This document shows, piece after piece, positions 1-11,410 of a DNA stretch of 64,000 nucleotides. Location of the stretch: assembly GCA_022432975.1 (NCBI GenBank), contig CM039502.1:10453290-10517289 (forward strand), given 5' to 3'. Position 1 is the first letter of the stretch. Each line of letters begins with the position of its first letter. The notes under the pieces are model-generated. The model did not search any database. It saw nothing but the letters and a program-made list of their open reading frames with translations, and had not been told where the DNA came from. This DNA comes from Begonia masoniana. Lineage: Eukaryota; Streptophyta; Magnoliopsida; Cucurbitales; Begoniaceae. A program made the position numbers and the translations under genes.

Positions 1-508
1 AATGAGCTATTAAACAATTATAAACTCAAAACGTTGACTGGACCGATCAAAATCACTGTCATCACCCATCAGTCCAGTCAACGTCGATATCGTCGGCTTC
101 ACCTTCAAAAAACTGAAGCAAGCTCTGGTTCATACTCTACAGAAACTGAAAGAGGGAAACAAGAGCTTACCTTTGTCAGTGACTCGGTTCGTCCTTCACA
201 ATCTGACGAAGAGAGGCGTGACGACTGCGATGCAAGGGAGAACTAAGCAAAGAGAGTGGCTGGGCGACTGCAAACTGTGAGAAATATAATAGGGTTTGCG
301 AACTACGAACTGAATGTTCCAAGAATAAGGTCTGTTTCGGGTTTAGTGGTTTTGTATCACTAAACCCGAAAATTGAACGGAGAACTTCAGTTCTCCTAAA
401 AAAACCAAAAATTTCTTTATTTAAGGTGCAAAATCGACTAGAACCAGACCAAATACACGATTCTGGTCCAGATCTTTGGTCCGGGTCAATTTTTCCCACC
501 CCTATTCG
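1..508. mobile_element. Unassigned repeat, possible end of a hAT-like element
   Basis: I recognise no protein here. Read on the minus strand from 508, the sequence begins with an AGGGGTGGG-type end, which resembles the termini of many plant non-autonomous hAT elements. A short perfect hairpin lies at about 338-369 (GGGTTTAGTG, loop, CACTAAACCC), and two GGTCCAG/GGTCCGG-type motifs lie near 465-485. The segment abuts the left inverted end of the MULE, so it may be what truncated that end. The other terminus would lie outside the window, so the class is a guess. Confidence 0.3.
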
Positions 509-514
509 CGGTCC

Positions 515-962
515 CCCGATCACCCCTTGTTCTGTATTTTTTGCTTAGAACGAGGGGCCTATCTAAAACGAACGGCCCCCCGCTCTGTAGGGTGGTTGTT
601 GTGGGGGGTGGAAGGCCCTGTTCCACGTGCGGTGCACCTGGAACAGGAACGGGGGGCCGTTCTCTCTAGTCGGCCCCCCGTTCTCAAGAGCCTTTTGATA
701 ACGGGGGGTCGGCTTAGGAGAATGGACCCCCGTTCTCAATTATTGGATAGGAGAACGAGGGGTCGTTCTCTATTATTGTCCAATAATTGAACAATAATTG
801 GACTAGAATGGGAGGTCGATCAGCGACAACAGGGGACCGATCTCAATTATTGTCATATAATTGGTCAATAATTAGACTAGAACGGGAGGCCGATCATCGA
901 GAATGAGGGCCAATCTCCAAAATTATATAAAGAGATAGCCCTCCATTATCACCTTCAGCTTG
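515..962 (+). repeat. Left long inverted repeat of the MULE, with promoter
   Basis: It is the inverted partner of 9305-9690. Matching landmarks in order are GATCACCCC..TGTTCTGTATTTTTT, ATCTAAAACGAACGGCCCC, GTTCCACGTGC, blocks of GAACGAGGGGTCGT type, and a TATA box (TATATAA, 924-930) followed by a CCTCCATTATC-type element. Internally it repeats the motif GGGGGGCCGTTCTC and AATTATTG several times. The TATA box lies about 70 bp upstream of the transposase region, so this end most likely served as the transposase promoter. Confidence 0.7.
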
Positions 963-992
963 CGAAAACTCTAAAACCTCTCGACTATTTTC

Positions 993-3900
993 TTGCTCCT
1001 GCAAATTTTCTCTTTATTAACGACGTTGATGGGTTATGATTCAAGTAGATCAGTTGATTTAGACAAGACAACAACTTGTGATGCCAATATGGATTGGTAT
1101 TTGTACCCCACGCCTACATATGGTCATCTTCGAGCATTCAATCACTTAGAAGAAAATGAAGAAATAAAGGTGCATTCGACCTCCAAAACTTTAGACAATG
1201 AGATTCGAACACCAGTCAGCTCGGATGATGATGAGGTGGAAAGCATACCGGTGAAGGAAGAAATCTCCATGAGATTTTATTTGAGTAAAAAATATAGTTT
1301 TTTTTAAAGAAAATTAGAAAAGAAATAGTCGAATATGCCTTGAAAAATGGTTATGGGATCAAATTCACAAAAAGTGACTCTCGGCGACTGACAGCCACGT
1401 GTGAAGACTGTTGTGAATGGAGACTTCATGATTCAAAGATGCAAAACGAGATTACGTTTCAAATAAAGAGTTTGACCAATTCTCACAGCTGTCCAAGAAA
1501 AATTGAGAATCGACACACTATAGTAAAATGAGTAGCAAATTATTATTTAGATAGGTTCAAAAGTTAATCTATGTGGAAAATCTTTTCCATTATCGAGACA
1601 GTGAGGAAAAATTTGAATGTGAACATTACACTTAGTCTTGCCAGAAGAGTAAGAAGCAAAACTCGAAAATTTAATGAAGGCCTTGTAGGATCGGAATTGT
1701 CTAAGAGGGGGGTGAATTAGACTTTTTAATTTTAATTTCAATTTAATCTAATTTCTCTTCTTGATTAAACTTAGTTACAGCACTAGTAATCAAATAATGT
1801 AAAGAGAGAGAAAGAGAAATTAGACACCAGTATTTTTACGTGGTTCGGCCAAACTGCCTACGTCCACGCTCCAAGGCTCTCCCTTGAAGATTTCTTACTT
1901 CTCCTCAACGAGAAAATCTGATCGACCTTACGGGCTTCGATCCACAGCCTTTCACAATCCTGGATTGAACTTAGCGGGCGTCAATCCACTGCCTTACAGG
2001 ATATTCAAGTTTGAAATACAGAATACAATGATCTACAAGCTCTCAAAACAGAATCTCAAGTTTTGGAGTAGAGAGGTGTAGATTGAGAATTCAGAGTAAT
2101 AATTTTCGCAGCTAGGGCTCAGAATTCAAAATGGCAAAAGTTGGGACTTCGTGCTCTAAGCTCAGCTTATATACTCTGTCTTCATAAAATGGCTTTGGCT
2201 TCAATGCTCCTTATCCAATAATAGAAGTTTAGTTACCGTTGGAGCAGCTTCCGTACAAGGTCAGGTAGCCGTTGCCGTTTGTAGTTGCAAATCGTCGTCG
2301 CCATTAATGTTCTGGAGTTATGGCTGAAAACGACGTCACTGTAGCTTTGCAGCTAATTTGAATTCTGGCGGAAGACAAAGCTGACTTATAGTCTTGAACT
2401 GCCAACGAAAGATGAAGCTTTTAAACCCTTGAACCGGCGTCGGATGATGAAGCTCTTGATGCTTGAACCGGCATCGGATGATTGATTCATAGTTGTCTTC
2501 CACCTTTGTCGTTTAGTGACCGGAAGAGTAAATCCTTGAAGTCATCCGCCTTTGTCGTTTTGTGGCCGAAAGAGCACTTTAGTTGAAGTCATCCGCCTTT
2601 GTCGTTTTGTGGCCGGAAGAGCACTTTAGTTGAAGTCATCCGCCTTTGTCGTCTAGCGAGCGGTGGTGTGATTCTTTTCGCTCTTCCGCCTTTGTCGTCT
2701 AGCGAGCGGTGGACTGATTCTTTTCGCTCATCCGCCTTTGTCTTTTAGTGAGCGGTGGACTAATTTCATTTAGTCATCCGCCTTGTCGTTTAGTGACCGG
2801 TGGACTGACTCTTTTAAACGACTCCACTCTTGTCGTTTTGTGACCGGTGGACTGATTCTTTTGCTTAACACATTTCAGCCCTGTACACTTAATCATATGC
2901 ATTAAAAACTAAAATACCCCTTTTAAGGGTATCTCCAACAAATCTAACTCAAATGCATTTCATTAAATTCAATTAATAATCATAATCAAATTACTATATT
3001 AAGCAGACAAATTCATCATCAAAAACAAATTAAGACTTAAACATTATTTAAGTCAACAGGCCTGAGTGACGAACAATATAAGCTACTGCGGTCGTACACA
3101 GCAAAAGTACGTAGATCAAATTCGAGTAGCTCATTCTTCCTAAACACTTACTTGGTTGGCTATGGCGATAATGAGTCATGCGTAATCCAAAGAATGTATA
3201 TGTGTATGGTTGCTTGTAAGGCAAGTTTGCTGCAGTCTGGTAGACGTATTATTTATTTGGATGATTGTCATCTAAAGATCTCATGTTTTGACCAATTACT
3301 CACAACTGTCACTATTAATGGAAACGATGAAATATATCTTGTTATTATTGCCAACGTCAAATAAAAGTGTAGGGACTCATGTATGTTGTTTTTGCGAGTA
3401 ATGAAGCAAGACCTAGACATTGAAGAGAGACGCCGATGGACAATTGTTTCTGATCGACAAATGGTATAATGCATTTTCAATTGTTATTTCAAATATTGAG
3501 GTGTTGTGGTAGTTATATTGTTTTATGTTGACTATGTTTTTCTTTCAAAAATCAAGGATTGTTGTCTGCTGTGCAGGATGAATTACCGTTAGTCGAACAC
3601 AGTTACTACCTCCGGCATATGTACGCAAATTTCAAAAACCAATTTCGGGGCATAGTATACAGAGATGCAATGTGAAATACGGCCAGGGCAACCATAAGTT
3701 GTCATTTTGAGATAGAAATGAGGAAATTATATCAAATTAATCTGGATGCTCACACATCTCTTCAACTTATAGAGCCTAGAAATTGAGCTAGTCACGCGTT
3801 TTCTTCGATTCCCAATGCGAAATGAGATCGAATAATTTATACGAGTCATTCAATGTAACTCTATTGCTTGTCAGGGGAAAACTGATCCCGACCATGCTCG

Positions 3901-4634
3901 AGATGATCCGAAAGTGTTTGATGACTCAGATAATGAAAAAATATGAGAAGTTGGTCTCGTCAACGGACGTCTTGTGTTCGCAGATAAGAAAGGAGCTTGG
4001 GAAGCTAGAACGTGTAGCTTGGAATTGGAGCACTGTGTTTGCGGGAGCTGCACAATTTGAGGTCAGTAATGGCAACAAACAATATGTTGTCGACATAAAT
4101 ATGTGTTTGTGAAACTGTTACAAGTAAGAGCTTACTATAATATTGTGTGTTCATTTCATTATCTGCATGCATTTCTTGAGACAAACATCAGAGAATTACG
4201 TGCATCAATATTATCACCAGGAAACTTATCTGCAGATGTACTCACAATTTATTCATCCAATTAGCGGCCACCAAATGTGACCGCCCGTAGAAAATGAAAA
4301 AAAAATTGTTCCGCCTAGAAGAAATGTCAACTTGGTAGATCGAAGAAGACAAAAGTGCGAGATGTTGATGAGCAGTCAAGTTCCATAGTTAGTCGGAAGA
4401 ACTCGACCATGTCGTGTCGTATATGTCAGAAGCAAGGGCATAATAGTCGCACTTGTCCTCACAAAGGATCTACTTCATGCGTTGCTTCTCATGACACATT
4501 TATGAGTTTCCACACATTTCACAGGACGCATATACATTTCAACACATTTCGCTCATAAACACGTTATCATTCTTTTTTAATATAGTTTTCATTATTTGCA
4601 GGAATCTTCGACACGCGGCAGCGGCAGAAATGAA
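993..4634 (+). pseudogene. mudrA-like transposase pseudogene
   Basis: Pieces of a MULE transposase follow in the correct order but in several frames. A MuDR N-terminal DNA-binding domain (CEDCCEWRLHDSKMQ, then NSHSC) is at 1340-1531. After the nested LTR, a SDEQYKLLR segment leads to the DDE core (RRIIYLDDCHLK, 3245-3290), with the second acidic segment (RRWTIVSDR) near 3430. DELPLVEHSYYLRHMYANFK follows at about 3577-3640, SNNLYESFN at 3827, and a CCHC zinc knuckle (CRICQKQGHNSRTC) at about 4400. A last small exon seems to start after TTTGCAG near 4600 and ends at a TGA at 4634. Frameshifts, stops and a 1.4-kb LTR insertion disable it. Family assignment is firm; exon borders are approximate. 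Confidence 0.8.
1684..3058 (-). mobile_element. Solo LTR of a sirevirus-type copia element
   Basis: It runs from TGTAGG to GTCAACA and is flanked by a perfect 5-bp duplication GGCCT (1679-1683 and 3059-3063). The ends and the CACCAGTA..TTTACGTGGTTCGGCC region match the LTRs at 52267-53912 and 61527-63126, so it belongs to the same family in the same orientation (LTR reads on -). It lacks the ATCGGCAGA-rich array of those copies. Instead it carries 47-bp units of the type CATCCGCCTTTGTCGTTTTG (about 2545-2850). No internal sequence remains, so it arose by LTR-LTR recombination. It splits the MULE transposase. Confidence 0.9.
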
Positions 4635-4849
4635 TGACTATATATTTATTATAATGCGTAATTTATGCATTTATTGTAATGTGTAATTTTAGATTTATTA
4701 TAATCTGTAATTTCATGATTATCTTCCCATTATGTGATAAACATATGGTAAAACTTTCAAGTAAATTCAATATCGTTTAGTATTTTTTTAAAATTAATCT
4801 ATAAAGTGAAGAATAAACGGGGTCACAGCCCTAAAACGGAGAGAAAAAA

Positions 4850-4987
4850 ATATCAAACGATATTCAATTTACTTGAAATTTTTAACACATGTTCACCATA
4901 TCAGATGTATAACAATTATAATTGTTATACATCTGATATGGTGAATATGTGTTAAAAATTTCAAGTAAATTGAATATCTTTTGATAT
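4850..4987. repeat. Near-perfect hairpin, about 68-bp arms
   Basis: The palindrome centres at 4918/4919 (AACAATTA|TAATTGTT). Its arms share TACATCTGATATGG, TGTGTTAAAAATTTCAAGT and AAATTGAATATC with only a few mismatches. A third, more diverged copy of the right arm lies in direct orientation at about 4740-4800. It sits between the 3' ends of the two convergent MULE genes. It could be a foldback-type insertion or a structure formed during transposition. No coding potential is seen. Confidence 0.75.
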
Positions 4988-5285
4988 TTTATTAAAATTA
5001 ATTTTAAAGTGAATAATTTGTAATTTAGTGAGATAAAGTTGAAAAAATAGGCAGAATTTTATTTGTTTTATAACTCCTCCATAGCCACAATTCCTGCATA
5101 TTCAAATTACAATTTATACACAACAACTAGATCCAGATAATTACAGTACAAAAATAAAGTAAAATGATATCAAATGAAATGAAATACAAACTACAGTATA
5201 TCAAATGATAAGAAATACAAACTACAATACATCAAATGATACTATATTACAAACGTAAAGTAAAGTACATAAAATCAAATATAAA

Positions 5286-8200
5286 CTACACTACGGGTGG
5301 GTCATCGCTGTCAGAGGCCTCCATCCAACATGTGAATTTGTCATTCAGCTGTATGTTAGACAAGTTGACCTTCTCGACTCTGCTCACGAGAAAATCCATC
5401 ATTTGCTCCATTTTTTCACACCGCTGCTCCATCTTGTCCCATCGCTACTCCATCATATCTCATCTCTGCTCCATGGTTTCCTACAAACTAGCCTCCTAGT
5501 GGGACAATGGCAACGCGGTGGAATCTTCCATAGGAGCGTCCCAAGATGTGGAGGCCCCCTGATCTTTCTTGTGCATCCAAGTCCCATCGACATCGACTAG
5601 CCCATCTGAGTCAGATGAAGTCTGTCAAATAAATCGACAGATCTCTGGCTCTCCACTGGGTAGCTAAATGCCAAATTGCTCGAACATCCTCTGAATCAAG
5701 GTGCCGTACGACATGTTCTTGTTGGATGTCCGACCAATCTCATGCATGTGACCTAAGATCAGATAGCCAAGGTTGAACATCCTGCTGCTGTATAGTTTCT
5801 CCATCATAAAGAGATCCATGCAGCTCACCAGATCTCTATATCCATCCCGAGATAGAATGGTGTGGGTGATCAGGTTGTGAATAACCCGAGCTTTGACGTT
5901 CAAGTCCTTCAATCTCGGCTTCATGAACACTGCAATGTCTGAATTGCGGTGAATTTGTCTCATGAATTTTATTCCCTCTGCCGATCTGAAGAAGTCACAA
6001 TCTCGAGAAGCGTGATAGTATCTCTCCATGTCACTCCCTCCTGCAGCAAATCTGAGCAACTCGTTAATAACCTCTGGAGATACGGTAATCTCTGTACCAC
6101 TGATATACGTCTTCAACCACCCTATCCTCCCAGTGGAGCTCAAGTTCACATAAAATAAGCGCATAATTCTGTCGCAGTTCTCTCCCCTCAGCCCATACAC
6201 CCAGTGCAAGGAAATTCTGTTAAACATTTTCTTGATCTCCAAAGACTTTCAAGTTGGCTACCTTCTCATGAATAATCGAGCGGATTGACATATCCCGCTC
6301 AAACTGCTCTTCACACGATTGGTTTCGAAATTCATTCGACAAGTAATGTAACGAGCCCTACCCACGAGGTCGTCACGGGACATTGACTTGATGTTGACTT
6401 TGACTTTGACGTTTTGGACGTGAAAATTTTTGACTTTTTAAAACTCTAAATCGAAACCTAGAGTCATTTTTGGTAAAACGTTGACTCGATTTTTGGGTTG
6501 TTTAAATCATTTAAAATTTGTGAAAAAATGTTCAGAAAATACGTTTTGGAAGTATCGTGAAACGTCGGGTTGAAACGTGTTTAAAAATCAAAACTTGAAA
6601 AAATGGGTTTGGTGCCCATGACATGCGGCGCGCACACAGCGAGTGCGCGCGTCACTCGGCCGGCGCACGCGCAGTGAGTGCGCGGACCGCTCGGCCGTCA
6701 CGCGCGCGTCGCCTCCCTAGGTGGTGCGCACTACAGTCGATCGATCACACCCGCGTGCGATCGATCGGCGAACTCTCTGGTTTTTCGACCAAAATCCAAA
6801 CTTCCAGCCGATCAATCGGCCCTTGGCCAAGATCGATCGGCTGCGCATGTCCTGTCCGTGCACCCTTCGCGCACCCGGCACACCAACGCACCACATCCAC
6901 CCTTTTTCTCCTTTTTCACATTTTCCCCATCCTTCCACCTACACTTCACCTTAAACATTTCAAAAACCTTTTTCCAACCCCTTAAACGTAAAGTACTTCA
7001 AAAACCCAAAAAACACGACTCTGCTACTCAAAACGTGTTAGAAAACATAGCAGAAATTTAAGAAATCAAACTACATGGATCGATCTAAAAACTGAACGAA
7101 TCCATGCACAACCTAATGGCCCAAATAGTTCAGTGTGTTTTAAAAAAAAAGCAACTATCTAAATAAAAGTTCTAAAACATCAATACATAACCTATACATC
7201 ACCCAAATCTCAAAAGACTACACAAAGTACGTAAACCTCGAGACGTCACCCACTGGTCAAAATACGCCTGACTGCCGTAACCAACCCCCGCAAGCTCGTT
7301 TCATCAACTGCACCTACACATTGAGCTGAGGCTCTGAGTCCTCATCCATACGATCCGTACCTACATCATGGAGTTTAACTAATGAGCCTAAAGCTCAATA
7401 AGGTCATATAATGTAAAGAATGCACGTGCTATGCATGAACATTTTAAAAACATGAACATTATTTTACATTTACATTCAAGTGAACATGTGGTATAAGTGG
7501 AGCTTGTAGGGAGTGGGAAACATTACGTACTTGACGTGGGTTAACATGGTTAGTACTTTTGCCGTGTTCTAGGGAGGAATAAAACACATGTTTGAGGATA
7601 AATAAAATCACATGTTTGTCCACGGTGATGACGGTTTTACATTAGTCCAAGAGAAGGACAAAACATATGTCATCACCCGTCCCACACTTAACCGTACTTT
7701 ACATTAATATTTTTATCTTTCTTACTTCAAATCACGTAGATAAAACATTTTGCATGACTTTCGTAAAAAACGTGATGCGTGGACATACATTGTGCATAAA
7801 CATGACATAATGAAAAGACAATCTAAAGCATAAATAAACGACAGGTCATCAAGACAATACATAAAACAAACTCATTTACTTAGGATGTAATCTACGACCT
7901 AACTACCCATCAACAAACCCGACAACGTAAAAATCTAGTACCTTTGTAATGTAGGGCTTTAAGGGCCAACACCTACATACGAACTTACCTGACGTCCATA
8001 GAGTTTGTGAGCCATGAACGTGTTTCCTCGGCGAATCACGAACCTATAACACGCATAATCAAATCATAAGCCATGTTACAAAATGCTAACTAATAAACTA
8101 AGTAGAATACGCTCCAAGCTCCATTCAAATAGCCTAAAACCAATTTAACAACTCTTTTGGGCAATTCATCAAACACCTTGCGTGCACAATTTCATACTCA

Positions 8201-9082
8201 AATCCTTCTCCCAATCGATATCCGTTTTCAACGATTTAACACGTTTCGGAAACCTCCTTACATTTACATCTAGTTTAACATGAAATTGTTAATTTTTGAA
8301 AAGCATGCCAGGAACGATAGCAAAATAAAAAATTCGTGGGTGCCCTAAATAATACCGATTTCCGATCGAATTTTCTCATTTTTCATCGAACGAGCCTAGT
8401 TTTTCCTTAGTTTATCCATTCAAACCCTTAAATAATATTCTAGCATGAATTTCACATAAGATTGACAAGTTTTATCCAAAACCCTAACCCTAAAACCTCA
8501 ACAAAACTAACGTATAACTAGCCTAAACTCGTTACCTAACGTAGAGGGTTACCTTAATCGAAGAAATTGGAAGAAAATCGGAGGAAAGAAGGGTTGGAAA
8601 TCATCGTCGGCGTTGGTCGCGTGCTCTCGTCATCGCCTGGAAGAGAGAAAGCAGAGAGGGAGAGAGGAGAAATGAAAAGAAAAAAAGGGGGAGGGGGGAG
8701 GGGGTTGTCACGAGGGAGGGAGAGAGATATATTTATATAAATATATAAAACAAGACATCAGATTTTGATTCGGATTCCCGTTTCAAATCTTGTACTTTCT
8801 AACTCCCTCGATTTCGCTCTATTTTTCTTAAATTCACAGATTTTTGGCGTCCAAACTCCAATAAAATATATATTAATAGCAAATTAATTCAGTTCAGATA
8901 AAATTAAGGACAATTACGTGACCAAAAATGTTGGGTGTTACAAGTAACCAATTGGCGGTTGCGACCCTTGACCCGGAGCACCTTGTGACAACGATGCTCG
9001 GTATGTCGGGGCATCTTGTGACAATGGTGTTCGGTTTGTCATGCCACCTTGTGACAGACCTGCTTATAACGGGGTTTTTCAT
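5286..9082 (-). pseudogene. 'Putative plant transposon protein' pseudogene, second MULE gene
   Basis: The 5' part (9082 down to 8948) starts with ATG and encodes three 11-residue repeats beginning VTR. A 2.6-kb solo LTR then interrupts it, and the rest continues from 6341 down to a stop at 5286-5288. The best stretch (5664-6242, 192 codons) has the family's landmarks: LFYVNL, ITVSPEVINELL, KARVIHNLI, SCMDLFMMEKLY, FNLGYLILGHM and LIQRMFEQFGI. These align in order with the third ORF of the sirevirus at 54171-56426. The C-terminal part is rich in MEQR/MEQRW-type repeats that look coiled-coil. A frameshift near 6240 and several stops (for example at 5664 and near 5500) show it is dead. The family has no assigned biochemical role. 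Confidence 0.65.
6347..8942 (-). mobile_element. Large solo LTR, Ty3/gypsy (Tekay/Del-like), 2596 bp
   Basis: The termini are TGTAACGAGCCC at 6347 and GGGTGTTACA ending at 8942. They are flanked by perfect 5-bp duplications AGTAA (6342-6346 and 8943-8947). Read on the minus strand it begins TGTAACACCC, has a TATA-rich stretch (about 8725-8750), then a pyrimidine-rich leader, and ends in GGGCTCGTTACA. This layout is typical of long chromovirus LTRs. It carries a GC-rich block (6620-6900) and repeated TTGACTTTGAC motifs (6385-6410). No gag-pol is present, so it is a solo LTR. ORFs within it are not genes. The lineage is inferred from LTR style only. Confidence 0.75.
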
Positions 9083-9304
9083 TTAAAGACCAATTTGAGG
9101 GTCATTTAAAAGGGCTCGAATTTGAGATTTTTAAGCTCGGATTTAGGGATTTTTGGGGATTTTAGAGCTTGAATTTGTTAGATTTCAGGATAATAGTTGT
9201 AGTAAACCAACCACGATAGAGAAATCAACAAGTTGGGGGATTGAAATGGTAGGATTTTGGGTTGAAATCGCGGTGATCGAGAGAAAAAATTGGTTTTTTG
9301 AAAA

Positions 9305-9690
9305 TGGAAGGTCGATCTCTTATATACTATCGGAGATTAGTCCTCCGTTTTCAGCCCTAATTTTGAGAACGGGGGGCCGGCCAGGGCGAACGACCCCCCA
9401 CTGTTTCACAAAAAGGAGGGGGGGGGGGGCATCTAAGGAGACGACCCCTCGTTCTCAACAGCTATTTTTGTAAACGGACGGCTAGTTCGGGAGAACGGCC
9501 CCCATTCTAGTTCCACGTGCGGTGCATGTGCTGTTTGGGAGAACGACCCCCATTCTAGTTCCACATGGGTGCACGTGGAACAGGGGGCCTCCATCCCCCA
9601 CAACGACCACCCGAAAGAACGTGGGGCCGTTCGTTTTAGATCGATCCCTCTTTCTAGGCAAAAAATACAAAACATTGGGTGATCGTGAGG
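9305..9690 (-). repeat. Right long inverted repeat of the MULE, with promoter
   Basis: It is the reverse complement of the left end. In minus-strand reading it shows GATCACCCA..TGTTTTGTATTTTTT, ATCTAAAACGAACGGCCCC, GTTCCACGTGC (twice), GGGGGTCGTTC-type blocks and a TATATAAG box (about 9319-9326), then GACCTTCCATTTTC. It points into the minus-strand gene 5286-9082, whose first ATG is about 240 bp downstream of the TATA box. A run of ten G residues lies at about 9419-9429. Confidence 0.7.
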
Positions 9691-9759
9691 CTGCGATGGC
9701 TTAAATTGTTAAGTTTATGATAGTTGAATTTGTTAGGTTTGTTAGTTTAAGGGTGTTTT

Positions 9760-11260
9760 ACAAAAAAAATCCATAGTTTAGGGGTTAAAATGGTTTTTAC
9801 CCTTTATTTATGCTTTTTAATTATGTAAATGTACCAGTTAAGAGTCACTTAGAGAATAAAGTTTCATATTTGTGAAAGTATACTTAGATGATACACGTGA
9901 ATGTACATATTTAAGAGATTCGTATATTAGATGTTTTATGTATCTTGTAATACATGTACCTAAGAATATTATATATTATTTAAGTCATAGTTTAAGGTAG
10001 TTGACTCTTGTTGGGAAAATTCCCTCAAATGTACAAAACATTCAAAAGTCAAAATAAGTCAATTGATCCTTCTTCATTATTTATTCTGCTTCAAAGTCTC
10101 TATTCCTTTTTTCAATAAATTTGTATAATAGCATATTTTCCAACAATTTAACTAAATTCTGAAAGAGACAATACTTTTGTACCTCTAGCCTAGAACTTCT
10201 CTTCCCATTTGGCCTGATTCGTAAAAGAATAACAGCTGTTTGGTCACAACAAACCAAGTTAGATTATGGTAAAGATGAAAATGCAATCAAATTATCTCTT
10301 GGATTTTATAATAAGAAGAGAAAATAAAGGTAGAATTTAACTTACTGCATCATTTCTTATGTTAAAAACAGGGGTAATTATAATAGAAATAATAAGATGT
10401 TTAAATTATAAAACAAATCAATATAAACATTGAATTAATATGTAAACACTAAAGTTTAGTTTGGGTGAACATTCTATTAGAAAATTAATTGCTTATTGTT
10501 GACAAACTTAGTGGATTATTATAGTCAACAAAATATTAGAAAATGGAGATAAAAATAAAATAAATTATTTATATTAATTAAATATTTAATTTTGAACTAA
10601 AATGGATCATATATGCCTACATGCATTTAATATAGAATAATTCTACTATTATTATCTTATTTTACTTTCTAAAAATATTTATTGATATGTCATATAATGA
10701 TTGACACAGTTAATGTGTGACAGTCCGCCATGCGAAAGCAATGAGAGTTCAGTGTGAGGATCAAGCATATACTAGTGGGGTGCACAATCACACATCGCTT
10801 GGGAGAATAAAAAATGCATGATTCATAAGTAGAGTTTCTCTTCCTGCATAATACAAAACGTTTTGGACCAACTTCAAAAATAAATCCATGCGATCTCCAG
10901 CCAAAAGCGAACAATATTATACTGAGAGCGCCATAAGACGTTACATAATGCAATAAAATATAAATAATTCATTTACATTAAATGTATTTTAAATGTATTA
11001 ATTATTGTTTGACACGTCAACAAATATATTTAGAGAGCATAATAAAATAAGAAATAAATTATTACTTTTCAATATAACTGGAGAAATTTGAGAATGAAGG
11101 GGAAAATGGAATATTAAGGAATTGCATTGATTTTCCATTGATAAAAAGATTCAATCTTTGTCTATGGATCTGAAAATCTGGGCCTGATCATGCTGGGTTT
11201 TTCTTGATCAATCTGAAAATGGCGTTTTTTATGGGCGAAGGAGAATCAAAGCCAAGATAT
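9760..11260. other. AT-rich intergenic DNA with one probable MITE
   Basis: No gene is seen. About 10630-11065 is bounded by imperfect inverted ends: TATTATCTTATTTTACTTTCTAAA on the left, and its near complement around AGAGAGCATAATAAAATAAG on the right. Each end is followed inward by a TGACACG/TGACAC-type motif. That fits a non-autonomous DNA element of about 435 bp with ~70-bp ends. The rest is AT-rich without recognisable structure. The last 150 bases lead into the MTP12-like 5' leader. Confidence 0.4.
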
Positions 11261-11410
11261 CAATATGGTTGTTGACTTCAAGGTCTGCCAATTTTTCTTT
11301 GAAGGCGCCGAGCGGGACCATCATTGGAGAAATGGTCTTTCTCCTTCTTGGGCGCTAGAATTTTTAGTTTTAAGGATCTCCATTGCTAGATTTTCTTGGG
11401 GGTGCAAGCT

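Larger units (their letters stand above)
509..9760 (+). mobile_element. Degenerate MuDR-like MULE with two convergent genes
   Basis: The block is bounded by long inverted repeats at 515-962 and 9305-9690, each with a TATA box pointing inward. Between them lie a mudrA-type transposase pseudogene on + (993-4634) and a 'putative plant transposon protein' pseudogene on - (5286-9082). This copies the layout of maize MuDR, where TIR promoters drive mudrA and a second convergent gene, although the second gene here is not recognisably mudrB. Two solo LTRs with their own target duplications are nested inside. The outermost right end is probably near 9760, in a run resembling other MULE termini. The left terminus looks truncated, so no 9-bp duplication of the whole element can be shown. 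Confidence 0.65.

Noticed and set aside
6623..7061. Overlapping ORFs of 120 and 127 codons in a GC-rich block
   Set aside because: They lie inside the 2.6-kb solo LTR, are Arg/Pro/His-rich by base composition, and overlap in several frames with no recognisable domain.
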